The notes beneath the pieces are model-generated. The model ran no database searches, was not told where the DNA came from, and saw only the letters and a list, made by a program, of their open reading frames with translations. 64,000 bases of DNA, taken from Ohessyouella blattaphilus. Its GTDB lineage: Bacteria; Bacillota; Clostridia; Lachnospirales; Lachnospiraceae. The stretch spans positions 1 through 64,000 of the forward strand of contig NZ_JAMXOC010000009.1 in the NCBI RefSeq assembly GCF_024721265.1. The letters run 5' to 3'. Positions 54,530-63,579 of this stretch are shown here, in pieces (position 1 is the stretch's first letter; the number at the start of each line of letters is the position of its first letter). Position numbers and translations under genes: made by a program.

Positions 54530-55414
54530 TTACGCCTCCTTATCGCTATAATCCAAAATTCCCTGGAGGTCTTCCGGAGTATAGGTATAAGCCGTATTAC
54601 AAAAATGACACTTCACTTCAATATCTTCATCATCTGCAATCATTTCTTCAATATCTTCTCTGGCAATACTCGCTACTGCCGCGGCTACTTTTTCCTTATT
54701 ACAGTCGCAGTAGAACTTTACAGGCATCTCTCCTTGCACCACTAGCTCTAGCTCTCCTAATACCTGCTGGGCTAGTTCCACCGGCGTCATTCCCTCATCT
54801 AAGTACTGAGTAACCGAATTCATCTTGCCGATATTCGCTTCTAAGGTACTGATGGTCTCTTCTGAAGCAAAAGGCATTAGCTGAATGATAAAGCCACCGG
54901 CGTGGCGAACCGTGTTATCCTTATTCATTAAGACGCCTAAGCCCACTGAAGAAGGTACTTGCTCAGAATTGGCAAAATAATACGTCAAATCATCACCGAT
55001 TTCGCTGCTGACGAGAATCGTCTGTCCCGAATAAGGCTCTTTCAGTCCCAAATCCTTCACTACCGATAAAAGCCCAATACCAACGGCACCACCTACGTCT
55101 AATTTGCCGTTCTTTGGCGGAAGCATAACTTCTGGATTACCTACGTAGCCCTTAACCTCGCCTCTGGCATTTGCCGTTACCGTCAGCCCATTGATAGGAC
55201 CATCTGCATGAATCTGAAGCGTCAACACATCGCTATCATTCTTCATCATACTGCCCATCATAAGCGCTCCTGTCATCAAGCGACCTAACGCCGCTGTCGC
55301 TACTGGACTTAGACCGTGACGTTCTCTAGCTTCTTCTACCGTTGCTTTGGTGTAAGCGGCAAACACGCGAATCTCGCCACCTGCTGCAGTTCCTCTAATC
55401 ATATAATCGTTCAT
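54530..55414 (-). CDS. hslO: Redox-regulated chaperone Hsp33
   Basis: A 294-residue oxidative-stress holdase. The N-terminal core (GLSPVATAALGRLMTGALMMGSMMK) precedes the redox switch: CDC (residues about 236-238) and CHFC (about 268-271), which bind zinc when reduced and form disulfides on activation. AGGAG precedes ATG 55414. It lies between nadE and a methyltransferase gene, all closely spaced on the same strand. Confidence 0.96.
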   Translation of the reverse strand: MNDYMIRGTAAGGEIRVFAAYTKATVEEARERHGLSPVATAALGRLMTGALMMGSMMKNDSDVLTLQIHADGPINGLTVTANARGEVKGYVGNPEVMLPPKNGKLDVGGAVGIGLLSVVKDLGLKEPYSGQTILVSSEIGDDLTYYFANSEQVPSSVGLGVLMNKDNTVRHAGGFIIQLMPFASEETISTLEANIGKMNSVTQYLDEGMTPVELAQQVLGELELVVQGEMPVKFYCDCNKEKVAAAVASIAREDIEEMIADDEDIEVKCHFCNTAYTYTPEDLQGILDYSDKEA

Positions 55415-55420
55415 TATTAT

Positions 55421-56173
55421 CTACTCCTTATCATTTATCTTTTGTGCCAGTAGGCAGATCCGTTCGCTTTCAACATTTGGTTCTACTTCCTGATAATCGT
55501 CAAACTCACCCTTTATGGTAAACCCTACCTCTTCTAAAAGGAACCGTATCTCCCCGAGCTCATAAGCTCTCTGGGTATGGACTTCCCGGTGTCGCCGAAA
55601 GAGTTCCCCCTCTTCCTGAAGAAAAAACGTTACCTCGTATTCGTTTAAGCGCTCTTCCTCGTCGTAGTAATTATCCCAGATAAAAGCCCCATCCTCGCGA
55701 CTCTCAGCGATGGTCTCTTCCCCAATAATATCCCGGTATTTATGAACCGTATTAAAATCAAAAAAGAACACACCACCCTTTTTAAGATACCGATACGCTC
55801 TTGCAAAAACCTCTTTAAGCTCGGCAGGGCTTAGCAGGTAATTAAGCGTATCACAGGTGCTGATAAAGGCCTCTACCTTATCAGGAAGCTCTAGCTCCCG
55901 CAAATCCTGATTCAGATACAGAATCGACGCTGCTTTCCCAGCCGCAATACTCAGCATCTCTGGCGATACCTCAACGCCCATCATCTGGTAGCCTTGCGCT
56001 TTCATAAGCCTCGTCAAAACTCCCGTTCCACAGCCAAGATCGACCACTACGCCGCGCCTTATATCCTCATTATGTAATTGTCTCGTAATAAACCCAGCCC
56101 AGTCCTCATATGGAACATTATCCATAAAAAGATCGTAGACTGTCGCAAAGTCAGTATATTCGTTCATCCCCAT
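55421..56173 (-). CDS. Class I SAM-dependent methyltransferase
   Basis: A 250-residue methyltransferase. The SAM loop is VVDLGCGTGVLTRLMKAQG (about residue 41), followed by GVEVSPEMLSIA, and motif IV is DTLNYLLSPAELK. The acceptor is unknown; similarity to small-molecule enzymes of the UbiE/Trm type is broad. ATG 56173 is used; an in-frame ATG at 56167 is possible. No clear ribosome site is visible. The gene heads a methyltransferase-hslO-nadE unit. Confidence 0.85.
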   Translation of the reverse strand: MGMNEYTDFATVYDLFMDNVPYEDWAGFITRQLHNEDIRRGVVVDLGCGTGVLTRLMKAQGYQMMGVEVSPEMLSIAAGKAASILYLNQDLRELELPDKVEAFISTCDTLNYLLSPAELKEVFARAYRYLKKGGVFFFDFNTVHKYRDIIGEETIAESREDGAFIWDNYYDEEERLNEYEVTFFLQEEGELFRRHREVHTQRAYELGEIRFLLEEVGFTIKGEFDDYQEVEPNVESERICLLAQKINDKE

Positions 56174-56196
56174 ATTGTACCACAGATTTGTAAATG

Positions 56197-56225
56197 AAAA
56201 AAGAAGGCAACCGCCTTCCTTTTTT
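56197..56225 (-). terminator. Terminator after repeat copy B
   Basis: GAAGGC/GCCTTC stem followed by TTTTTT on the minus strand, ending the ilvB-ilvN-ilvE transcript after the repeat. Confidence 0.7.
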
Positions 56226-56359
56226 GTGTAATAGGAAAGTTCTTTGAACTTTCCTATTACATAAAAAGCGCTCCGCTAAGGATGCGCACTTCGGCGATAG
56301 GAACTTTGTGCAACAGCACACGCCGAAGGCGCAAGAATTTGCGGAACGCAAATTCTATT
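56221..56359 (-). repeat. Structured intergenic repeat, copy B
   Basis: Minus-strand counterpart of copy A (2046-2185). The hairpin GAATTTGC/GCAAATTC, the long TGCGCCTTCGGCG stem with its complement, and the TGTGC/GCACA hairpin are conserved base for base or nearly so. The terminal palindrome here is TGTAATAGGAAAGTTC with its complement (16 bp; 56227-56242 with 56246-56261), different from copy A's 23 bp, yet still fully paired. It begins 14 bases after the ilvE stop. Confidence 0.85.
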
Positions 56360-56372
56360 TTACCACTTCTAA

Positions 56373-57401
56373 TTATGCCTTTATCTCATGAATCCAGCCT
56401 TTTGGAGCTTCAATCTCACCCATCTGGATACCCGTTAACGTATCGTATAGCTGCTTGGTTACTTCTCCCATGCCTTCCATGCCACTGGGCAACAGAATCT
56501 CCTTACCGTGGTCAACGATTTTACCTACCGGTGAAATCACCGCTGCGGTGCCACAAAGACCACATTCTGCAAATTCTCCTAATTCAGAGACTGGAACCTC
56601 TCGTTCTTCTACAGTAAGACCTAAATACTTTTCGGCCACCTCCATTAGAGAACGTCTCGTAATCGACGGTAAAATGGTATTAGACTTAGGTGTAACCACC
56701 TTTTTATCCTTCGTAATAAAGATAAAGTTCGCTCCGCCCGTCTCTTCTACCATCGACTTTGTAGCCGCATCAAGATACATATTCTCATCAAAGCCTAAGG
56801 TATGAGCTTCTACAATCGCATGAAGACTCATAGCGTAGTTAAGTCCTGCTTTCACGTGCCCCGTGCCGTTTGGTGCCGCCCGGTCTTCATCACAAATTCT
56901 TAATGTAAGAGGCCTAACCCCGCCCTTAAAATACGGGCCAACTGGGGTGGCAAACACCCGGAACTGATACTCTTCGGCTGGCTTTACCCCGATTACCGGG
57001 CTACTGCCAAACATATACGGTCTTAAATAAAGAGTCGCTCCCGAGCCAAAAGGAGGTACGTAGGCCCCATTGCTACTGACCACTTGATCGACCGCGTTAA
57101 GAAACTGACCTTCTGGCAATGGCGGCATCTCTAGTCTCTTAGCCGAATTATTAATCCGCTCCGCATTGAGATCTGGCCGAAAGGTCACGATTCTGCCATC
57201 CTTAGTGGTATACGCCTTTAACCCTTCAAAGGCCGTCTGCGCGTACTGCAGAACCCCAGCGCACTCGCTTAAAACGATATTCGCCTCTGTGCTAAGCGCC
57301 CCTTTATCCCATGCCCCATCTTTATAATTACTTACATAACGATAATCGGTCGGTATATAAGTAAAGCCGATATTTGCCCAGTCTAATTGCTTCTTTTCCA
57401 T
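56373..57401 (-). CDS. ilvE: Branched-chain amino acid aminotransferase
   Basis: A 342-residue fold-type IV PLP enzyme that converts Ile, Leu and Val to their keto acids and back. N-terminal LDWANIGFTYIPTDYRYV, the QTAFEGLKAY and RPDLNAERINNSAKRL segments, and the PLP Lys in HVKAGLNYA (about 180) are all diagnostic, together with the late ECGLCGTAAVISPVGKI. AAGGAG precedes ATG 57401. It follows ilvN after 32 bases and is the last gene of the T-box-controlled ilv set. Confidence 0.96.
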   Translation of the reverse strand: MEKKQLDWANIGFTYIPTDYRYVSNYKDGAWDKGALSTEANIVLSECAGVLQYAQTAFEGLKAYTTKDGRIVTFRPDLNAERINNSAKRLEMPPLPEGQFLNAVDQVVSSNGAYVPPFGSGATLYLRPYMFGSSPVIGVKPAEEYQFRVFATPVGPYFKGGVRPLTLRICDEDRAAPNGTGHVKAGLNYAMSLHAIVEAHTLGFDENMYLDAATKSMVEETGGANFIFITKDKKVVTPKSNTILPSITRRSLMEVAEKYLGLTVEEREVPVSELGEFAECGLCGTAAVISPVGKIVDHGKEILLPSGMEGMGEVTKQLYDTLTGIQMGEIEAPKGWIHEIKA

Positions 57402-57433
57402 TCCTACACTCCTTCTCCTTACAAGCTGTCTGT

Positions 57434-57949
57434 TTATCTTTCCATTACACTAATCGATTCAATGCCGACGCTACCACCGCGTACCACTTCAATCGTCTTA
57501 TACTCTTCCTTCATCAATTTGATAACGGCGTCGTTCTTCGCCCCCGTCTGCACAAACTCTAATAGTAAGCTATCTTTGCCGTAGTCGATTACTCGGGCCT
57601 TAAAGGTATCCGCAATCTGAAAGAGGGACACTTTATCCTCTTTGGTACACTTCTTAACCTTTACGTAAAGGATTTCCTTCATCCGCACGAAAATATCCGT
57701 AAAATCAATCACCTTAATCACTTCCACCATCCGGTTCAGTTGCTTCTTGATCTGCTCAAACGTCTCATCGTCGCTGACCGTGGCTATCGTCATCCGCGAC
57801 ACACTCGGATCTTCCGTCGTCCCTACCGTCAAACTATCTAGATTATAGGATTTTCCCGAGAAAAGTCCGGATATCTTTGATAATACACCCACTTGGTTCT
57901 CTACGTAAAGAGAAATCCAGCGTTTTCTAATCGTCGTTTCATTACTCAT
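57434..57949 (-). CDS. ilvN: Acetolactate synthase small subunit
   Basis: A 171-residue regulatory subunit for valine feedback. ACT domain near the N terminus (WISLYVENQVGVLSKISGLFSGKSYNLDSL) and a C-terminal ALS_ss_C part. ATG 57949 (MSNETTIRK) follows AGGAGG at 7 bases. It lies 14 bases after ilvB. No anomalies seen. Confidence 0.96.
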   Translation of the reverse strand: MSNETTIRKRWISLYVENQVGVLSKISGLFSGKSYNLDSLTVGTTEDPSVSRMTIATVSDDETFEQIKKQLNRMVEVIKVIDFTDIFVRMKEILYVKVKKCTKEDKVSLFQIADTFKARVIDYGKDSLLLEFVQTGAKNDAVIKLMKEEYKTIEVVRGGSVGIESISVMER

Positions 57950-57963
57950 CGTCTTCTCCTCCT

Positions 57964-59673
57964 CTAACAATCCATAATCATATCTTCTAGGGTTCCCCCT
58001 GGTTGCACCATGGGATAAACCAAGTCATCAGGGTCAATAATAAATTCGATTACAGCGGTCTTTTTGCTCTTTACAGCTGCTTCGAAAGCCGGTCTAATCT
58101 CTTCCTTCTTTGTCACCCGAATACCTAGGGCCCCGTAGCTTTCTGCTAGTTTGACAAAATCCGGAGTATACTCCCACTCCCCGTTCTCCCCAGCTTTCCC
58201 CGGCGTCTCGTGGAGATTCGTCATGGAGTAACGCTTACCGTAGAAAAGCTTCTGCCACTGCCTTACCATTCCTAACACGTTGTTATTAAAGATACAGTTA
58301 ATAATCGGTAATTCTTGAATCGTCGCGGTAGCCAGCTCTTGGGAGTTCATCTGAAAGCCGCCGTCACCAGAAATCGAGACTACGGTCGCGTCTGGATTAC
58401 CAATCTTCGCCCCGATGGCCCCTGGAAGCCCAAAGCCCATGGTGCCCAGACCACCAGAAGTTACCAACCGCTTCTTTTCATTTAAATCTAAGAACTGGGC
58501 GGTAAACATCTGCTGCTGACCTACATCGGTAACAAAGATCCCTTCTTTAAAGAAATCATTCATCTCATCTAAAATATCTTTTGGTGTCATGTAAGGCTTT
58601 TCTTTAGCCGTCAAAGGGTGTTCCTTCTGAGCCTCATCAATCTCCTTAAGCCATGAATCCTGCTTGTTTTCGCTTACGTATTCTAGCATCTTGGTAATGG
58701 CGCTTTTGGCATCGGCAACGATTGGCACCTCTACCTGCACGTTTCTAGAGATTGCCGAGGTATCGATATCGATATGGACAATCTTTGCTTTTGGCGCAAA
58801 AGAATGGAGCTTTCCTGTAATACGGTCATTAAATCGAGTCCCGATCGAAAACAAAAGGTCACAACTGTTTACCGCCTTATTGGCAGCATAAGCTCCGTGC
58901 ATTCCCAGATTCCCAATATAAAGAGGATGATCCGTAGGAATCGCTCCCTTTCCCATAATCGTGGTGATTACCGGAATCCCTGTCTTCTCAACTAGCTTCT
59001 TAAAGACCTTATTGGCATCTGCAATATTAACCCCGCCACCGGCTAGGAATAATGGCCGCTTGGCATTTTCTAGCATTTTAATCGCTCGCTTAAGCTGTCC
59101 GATATGAGCATTCGTATTGGGCTTATATCCCCGAATATTTACCTCTTCTGGATACTCCGCTGGGCCTAGCTCAGCCATCACATCCTTTGGCAAATCAATC
59201 AATACGGGTCCCGGTCGTCCCGTTCTGGCAATGTAGAAGGCTTCTTTGATGATCCTTCCTAAATCTTCTCGGTTACGCACCGTCAAACCGTATTTCGTAA
59301 TCGGTCTGGTAATCCCCACAATATCGACTTCCTGGAAAGCATCATTACCGATTAAGTGACGAGCAACCTGTCCGGTAAAACACACCAGTGGCACGCTATC
59401 GTAATTCGCTGTCGCCAGCCCTGTAACTAAGTTGGTAGCTCCCGGTCCGCTAGTAACGAGGCAAACCCCCACCTTACCTGTCGTCCGGGCATACGCATCT
59501 GCCTCGTGGACTAAGGCCACTTCTTGTCTAGGCAGGATGACCTTCGTATAGTCTTGTTTATACAGTTCATCACTGATGTCAATGGTACAGGCTCCGGGAT
59601 AACCGAAGATGGTATCAACCCCTTCTTCTCGTAAAGCCTTAACCAATAATTTGTTTCCGCTAATCTTCCTCAT
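57964..59673 (-). CDS. ilvB: Acetolactate synthase large subunit
   Basis: A 569-residue ThDP enzyme that condenses pyruvate (or pyruvate and 2-oxobutyrate) for branched-chain amino acids. The catalytic Glu is in RQEVALVHEADAYAR (about residue 50), the ThDP/Mg loop is ISGDGGFQMNSQEL...FNNN, and QQMFTAQF is in the middle. AAGGAGG precedes ATG 59673. The first gene after a T-box leader, with ilvN and ilvE following. Confidence 0.97.
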   Translation of the reverse strand: MRKISGNKLLVKALREEGVDTIFGYPGACTIDISDELYKQDYTKVILPRQEVALVHEADAYARTTGKVGVCLVTSGPGATNLVTGLATANYDSVPLVCFTGQVARHLIGNDAFQEVDIVGITRPITKYGLTVRNREDLGRIIKEAFYIARTGRPGPVLIDLPKDVMAELGPAEYPEEVNIRGYKPNTNAHIGQLKRAIKMLENAKRPLFLAGGGVNIADANKVFKKLVEKTGIPVITTIMGKGAIPTDHPLYIGNLGMHGAYAANKAVNSCDLLFSIGTRFNDRITGKLHSFAPKAKIVHIDIDTSAISRNVQVEVPIVADAKSAITKMLEYVSENKQDSWLKEIDEAQKEHPLTAKEKPYMTPKDILDEMNDFFKEGIFVTDVGQQQMFTAQFLDLNEKKRLVTSGGLGTMGFGLPGAIGAKIGNPDATVVSISGDGGFQMNSQELATATIQELPIINCIFNNNVLGMVRQWQKLFYGKRYSMTNLHETPGKAGENGEWEYTPDFVKLAESYGALGIRVTKKEEIRPAFEAAVKSKKTAVIEFIIDPDDLVYPMVQPGGTLEDMIMDC

Positions 59674-59719
59674 TCTCTCTACCTCCTTCTAATGTAAGGT
59701 GACCCGTTAGTGCATATAA

Positions 59720-60005
59720 AAAGCCCTAAGCCGTTCAATTAAACAGCTTAGGGCGAATAATACTATCCGTGGTACCACCTAAATTCAAAGATTGCTCTTT
59801 GCACTCATGCCAATACGGGAATCTCTTCCGATATTGCCCCTCGGTAACGTGAGGATAACGTTGAAGCCTACTAAAGATTACTCGTTCGGTCCACTGCTCA
59901 AAGGCTACTTCCCAATACCCATCACGAAGATTCTCACCAACCATCTTCTCTCTTTGCTTCCGTAGTAGAGGTACTCCTCCTTGTCATTGCATTTGTCTGA
60001 TAATT
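59720..60005 (-). promoter_or_regulatory. T-box leader of the ilvB-ilvN-ilvE operon
   Basis: The T-box core AGGTGGTACCACGG is at 59767-59780. The terminator GCCCTAAGCTG/CGGCTTAGGGC with T run lies at 59722-59755, 50 bases before ilvB. AGTA and AGAGAG of stem I are near 59955 and 59965. The specifier could not be set with confidence; by gene content Ile, Leu or Val is expected. This fills the whole 410-base gap between ilvB and the glycan operon, and an overlapping short frame is a shadow. Confidence 0.85.
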
Positions 60006-60011
60006 AAAGCC

Positions 60012-60040
60012 ATTATATTAAATCTTTAGTTTATTGTCAA
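60012..60040 (-). promoter_or_regulatory. Promoter of the ilv T-box transcript
   Basis: Consensus TTGACA (60035-60040) and TATAAT (60012-60017) with a 17-base spacer. Confidence 0.85.
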
Positions 60041-60089
60041 TATCTTTTCGCAGAAGATATTATAAATAATGCCTTTGGACGATAATTTA

Positions 60090-60974
60090 CTATATATCGT
60101 TTATAACAGGTTGCACATATTCAATAACATCTGCTACAGTCAAAGCTATCGTTCTCTCTGGGTAGAAACGGTCCAGATACATAATAAGGTTCTCGTCATA
60201 TTTTCCTGGCTTAGACTTTAAAATATATGCAAAAAACTTAATGATTTTAAGCTGTGGATTTCGCCTCTCTTCTTCACTCCTACCACTCCACATACCTTTA
60301 CTATGAATTCTATACGTTGACAAAACCTCATCTAAAAAACCGATTTTCCCACTCCAAGAGATGACAAAATGCGTTAACCAATCTCCCGTAGCAATATATA
60401 CTAATTCTATCGGATATTGATTATATGTCACTTGGCGGTAAAAACAGTTGTTGACACTTCCAATAGGATTATATTTTGAAAGTTGTTCGTCCGTTATATA
60501 TCTTACGCCACCCCATTCTGACAACTCTTGCTGCTCAGGATGTATAAAAGTTTCTCCAGATTCCTCAAATAATAAATTCATTTTACTAAAGCTCATTAAG
60601 AATTCTTTATTTGCCGTCAAAAAATTCACATGTTTTTTTATAAAGAAGGGTGTTGTCCAGTAATCATCCCCTTCTATTCTACAAAAAAACTCGCCATCAA
60701 AATTTTTATACATCTGGCTACGATATATAGGCGCGATGTCAGGGCCAAGATTGTATGCATTATAGTATCTAGTAATTTTATATTTATGTTTTCGATTCCA
60801 CTCATGAATTGTTTCTTCAATAATTTCTCGAGTTCTATCTGTGGAAGCATCATCAAAAATAACTAATTCTAATTTACCATTATATTTCTGTGAAAAAATA
60901 CCTTCAAGACACTGCTTTACATATTTTTCATGGTTATACGTAATCATTGCCACAACAACTTTTTTCCTATACAT
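60090..60974 (-). CDS. Glycosyltransferase family 2
   Basis: A 294-residue GT-A glycosyltransferase. N-terminal VVVAMITYNHEKYVKQCLEGIFSQ and the donor-binding LVIFDDASTDRTREII (DDAS) are followed by a FFCRIEGDDYWT DxD-like site. It has no membrane segment. ATG 60974 (MYRKKVVV) lies 5 bases after GAGGGGAG; the in-frame codon at 60998 is less supported. It overlaps the upstream pyruvyltransferase-like gene by 8 bases and is the last gene of a surface-glycan operon. Base composition is AT-richer than neighbouring core genes. Confidence 0.88.
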   Translation of the reverse strand: MYRKKVVVAMITYNHEKYVKQCLEGIFSQKYNGKLELVIFDDASTDRTREIIEETIHEWNRKHKYKITRYYNAYNLGPDIAPIYRSQMYKNFDGEFFCRIEGDDYWTTPFFIKKHVNFLTANKEFLMSFSKMNLLFEESGETFIHPEQQELSEWGGVRYITDEQLSKYNPIGSVNNCFYRQVTYNQYPIELVYIATGDWLTHFVISWSGKIGFLDEVLSTYRIHSKGMWSGRSEEERRNPQLKIIKFFAYILKSKPGKYDENLIMYLDRFYPERTIALTVADVIEYVQPVINDI

Positions 60975-62223
60975 TATTTCTCCCCTCCCCTCTTTCAAGA
61001 ATCCTTTTAAAATAATTCATTTTCTCTATATGCAATAATTTTTCTTTTTTACATACATCAGCCAACTGACTACTCATAGATTTAATAATTTCCTCGAAGT
61101 CATTTTTAACGCGTTTCAATGCATGCCTAACATTTTTACATATAAAGTCCTCTCCATAAGTATCATCTATTAGCATTTTCAAAAGTCCATAACTCTTGCA
61201 ATAGTAGTATCTACTGTCGCCTAAAACATCCTTTACTATTTGCATACATGGTATCTTGTTATTTAACGCTAATAAAAACAAGTGGTAGCGCTGACATATC
61301 ACAAATTCAGCATTAGATACCACTTCTAACGCAACTTCAATTGGGAGAAAAGAGTTCTTTTCAAAATTAAATACTGTTTTAATTTTTACATTTTCCTTTA
61401 TAAGATGACTCATCTGATATTCTCCACCGTATTCTTTATCCAGCGGAAGAAAAACCACATCGATTTTGTGCACCTCTAAAAAATAATCAACGAATTCCCG
61501 GATATCTTCTGTCAAATCTTCCATTTCTACTAACGAACTGCTAAGCTCTATAACTATATATTTCGCTGGTAAATCGAGTGATCTTTTGCGACTAAATAAA
61601 TCAGACGTCACACCATACAAATCATCTATAATCACTTCAATTTCTTCGGAAACACCTATACTCCGCATAAAACTAGGGGACAAATAATTATCCCTTGATG
61701 CATACTTCACGTTTCTAAGTGTAGAGAAAAAAGCACGAAACGTTTCTGACTGATCATCAAACGGTCCAAATGTATTCCCAAGAAAAAAAATGGGAATTCC
61801 GATCTCATTAGCTAATAGAATAGTACCCATTATCGATAAAGACTTATACAAACGATGGCGAGCCAACCATAATTTATTAAAATAGCCTCCTCCCGTAACA
61901 ATCAACACATCAAGCCGTTTCAACTGTTCTTTTACATCTGTGCTATTTTCAATTCGCTCGACAATATCAAGCGGCATATACGTCTCGTCCGCAAACTCAA
62001 CTTGATATTCCCTCCCTAATATTGGTTGATATGTATCATTTACTTCTACTTGTATTACATTGAAATCTCCTGTCGGAAAATACTCATCTATCACAGCACT
62101 AACCCCAGCTTTATTATAGGTAAACAGAAGCCCTTCCTTAGTATTGATATTCATTATATCATTTACCAACATTGCATAATCACCAAAATTCATATCACCA
62201 AATGGTCCGACATATCCTATCAT
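60967..62223 (-). CDS. Polysaccharide pyruvyl transferase family protein
   Basis: A 418-residue protein of the CsaB-type family that adds ketal pyruvate to surface sugars. N-terminal GYVGPFGDMNFGDYAMLVNDIMN and middle IVTGGGYFNKLW (GGG loop) with a later FVICQRYHLFLLAL segment correspond to the family pattern, in which R-H pairs bind substrates. Some members are not transferases, so the sugar is unassigned. GGAGG precedes ATG 62223. It follows the ATP-grasp-HAD fusion gene by 12 bases. Confidence 0.8.
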   Translation of the reverse strand: MIGYVGPFGDMNFGDYAMLVNDIMNINTKEGLLFTYNKAGVSAVIDEYFPTGDFNVIQVEVNDTYQPILGREYQVEFADETYMPLDIVERIENSTDVKEQLKRLDVLIVTGGGYFNKLWLARHRLYKSLSIMGTILLANEIGIPIFFLGNTFGPFDDQSETFRAFFSTLRNVKYASRDNYLSPSFMRSIGVSEEIEVIIDDLYGVTSDLFSRKRSLDLPAKYIVIELSSSLVEMEDLTEDIREFVDYFLEVHKIDVVFLPLDKEYGGEYQMSHLIKENVKIKTVFNFEKNSFLPIEVALEVVSNAEFVICQRYHLFLLALNNKIPCMQIVKDVLGDSRYYYCKSYGLLKMLIDDTYGEDFICKNVRHALKRVKNDFEEIIKSMSSQLADVCKKEKLLHIEKMNYFKRILERGEGRNNV

Positions 62224-62235
62224 TAAAGTCCTCCG

Positions 62236-63537
62236 CTAAAAAAAATTCCAATCCAATAAACTCTCTATCATATCTACATCAAAAGTTGGTATCCCATGTA
62301 TTTCTCTTATCTCTTTTCTTTCTGAAAAGGAATCATCAATAAAAATAGCATTTTTTTTCTTTATATATCTACACTTCTTGTCGCTTCGTTCAATTTGAAT
62401 AATTTCTGTAAATAACTCTTGCGCTATTGCATGTTTTTCCAAAGTCTTCTGTATATCTCCGTCATGCTTGGTCAAAAGATATATCTCTTTGCCCTGTGTC
62501 TTTGCTTGATATAAAACTGCAATCAAAAGTACATTTGGACGATCTCTAATTACTAAAGTATCATCAAAATCCACGTATATTGCATTATAATAATGTTCGA
62601 TTTGATAACGACTTATAAATGCTCTATCGACTTCAATATCATAATCATTACAATTGATATCAAGAGTAATTCCTAAAATTTCATATATAGTTAATAACGG
62701 AAAATTTACACCTTGGTTTCTAGACAGACCCATGGTTCCTGGAATTCTTGCAGAAATTTCTAATAACTTGTAATCTCCATTCGTATCCTTGCGCACTTGA
62801 AAAAACCATGCGCCAATAAACACTAGTTTTCTGTTTATCGTTTTGGCGATATCTAATAATTCTACGTCCAACGCAGTTTTTTTTGAACGAACACTTATTC
62901 CTATACGAGTTCGTTTCCTTACTCTAGGCTGTACGAAAGCAATTTCTCCATTAGATCCAGTAAAACAATCAACCGTGTACTCTTCACCTGGTAAATATTC
63001 AGCTAATAAATAACTATCCTTATCCACCAATTGTTCCAATTCCTCTCTTGATTCAACTCTTCTCGCACCTATAGAGCTATGACCAATTCGTGGTTTGATA
63101 AAAATAGGAAACTCTTTACCTTCCACTTTACTTGTGAACATACGTGGAATAAAACTTTCTGTCGAAAAGAAATTATATGTCAACAGCTTGTCACGGCAAA
63201 TCTCAATGGTTTTTAAAGGACTCGTTACTACCCTCGTACAAATATCCTCAGCAGCTTTTGTTAAAATATACTGAACTTCATCATTGGCTGGGTATAAAAA
63301 ATCAATTTTCAAGTTTTCTAAAACCTTGTTTAATTCATAAATAAAAGAAGCGTCCGTAACATAAGGGAGTTGTGGCGACACATGTTCATATATAAATTTT
63401 GTATGATCATCGACACTAGTTGCCCCCCACACCTCTATATTTTTGCAATACTTTAAAGCATTATTAATTTCAAGTCCCACTTCGCTCCCAGCCGGAAATA
63501 TCATTATCTTTATTGCTTCTTTACTTCGATTGTTCAA
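62236..63537 (-). CDS. ATP-grasp ligase fused to a HAD-like hydrolase
   Basis: A 433-residue fusion. The N-terminal 300 residues are an ATP-grasp ligase resembling CarB-like ligases: YPANDEVQYIL, FIKPRIGHSSIGARRV, YLLAEYLPGEEYTVDCF and LLEISARIPGTMG. The C-terminal 125 residues are a HAD fold: AIYVDFDDTLVIRDRP (motif I DxD), YLLTKHDGD and AIFIDDSFSERKEI (motif III/IV acidic pair). The start is a TTG at 63537, after GGGAGG. Such a fusion could ligate and then dephosphorylate a sugar or amino-acid moiety, but the substrate is not known. Confidence 0.82.
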   Translation of the reverse strand: MNNRSKEAIKIMIFPAGSEVGLEINNALKYCKNIEVWGATSVDDHTKFIYEHVSPQLPYVTDASFIYELNKVLENLKIDFLYPANDEVQYILTKAAEDICTRVVTSPLKTIEICRDKLLTYNFFSTESFIPRMFTSKVEGKEFPIFIKPRIGHSSIGARRVESREELEQLVDKDSYLLAEYLPGEEYTVDCFTGSNGEIAFVQPRVRKRTRIGISVRSKKTALDVELLDIAKTINRKLVFIGAWFFQVRKDTNGDYKLLEISARIPGTMGLSRNQGVNFPLLTIYEILGITLDINCNDYDIEVDRAFISRYQIEHYYNAIYVDFDDTLVIRDRPNVLLIAVLYQAKTQGKEIYLLTKHDGDIQKTLEKHAIAQELFTEIIQIERSDKKCRYIKKKNAIFIDDSFSERKEIREIHGIPTFDVDMIESLLDWNFF

Positions 63538-63579
63538 CAGAACCTCCCTTAATTCAAATACTCTATTATTGCTCAGTCA

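Noticed and set aside
59735-59944. 69-codon open frame before ilvB
   Set aside because: It lies within the T-box leader, covers the T-box core and terminator, and has no ribosome site.
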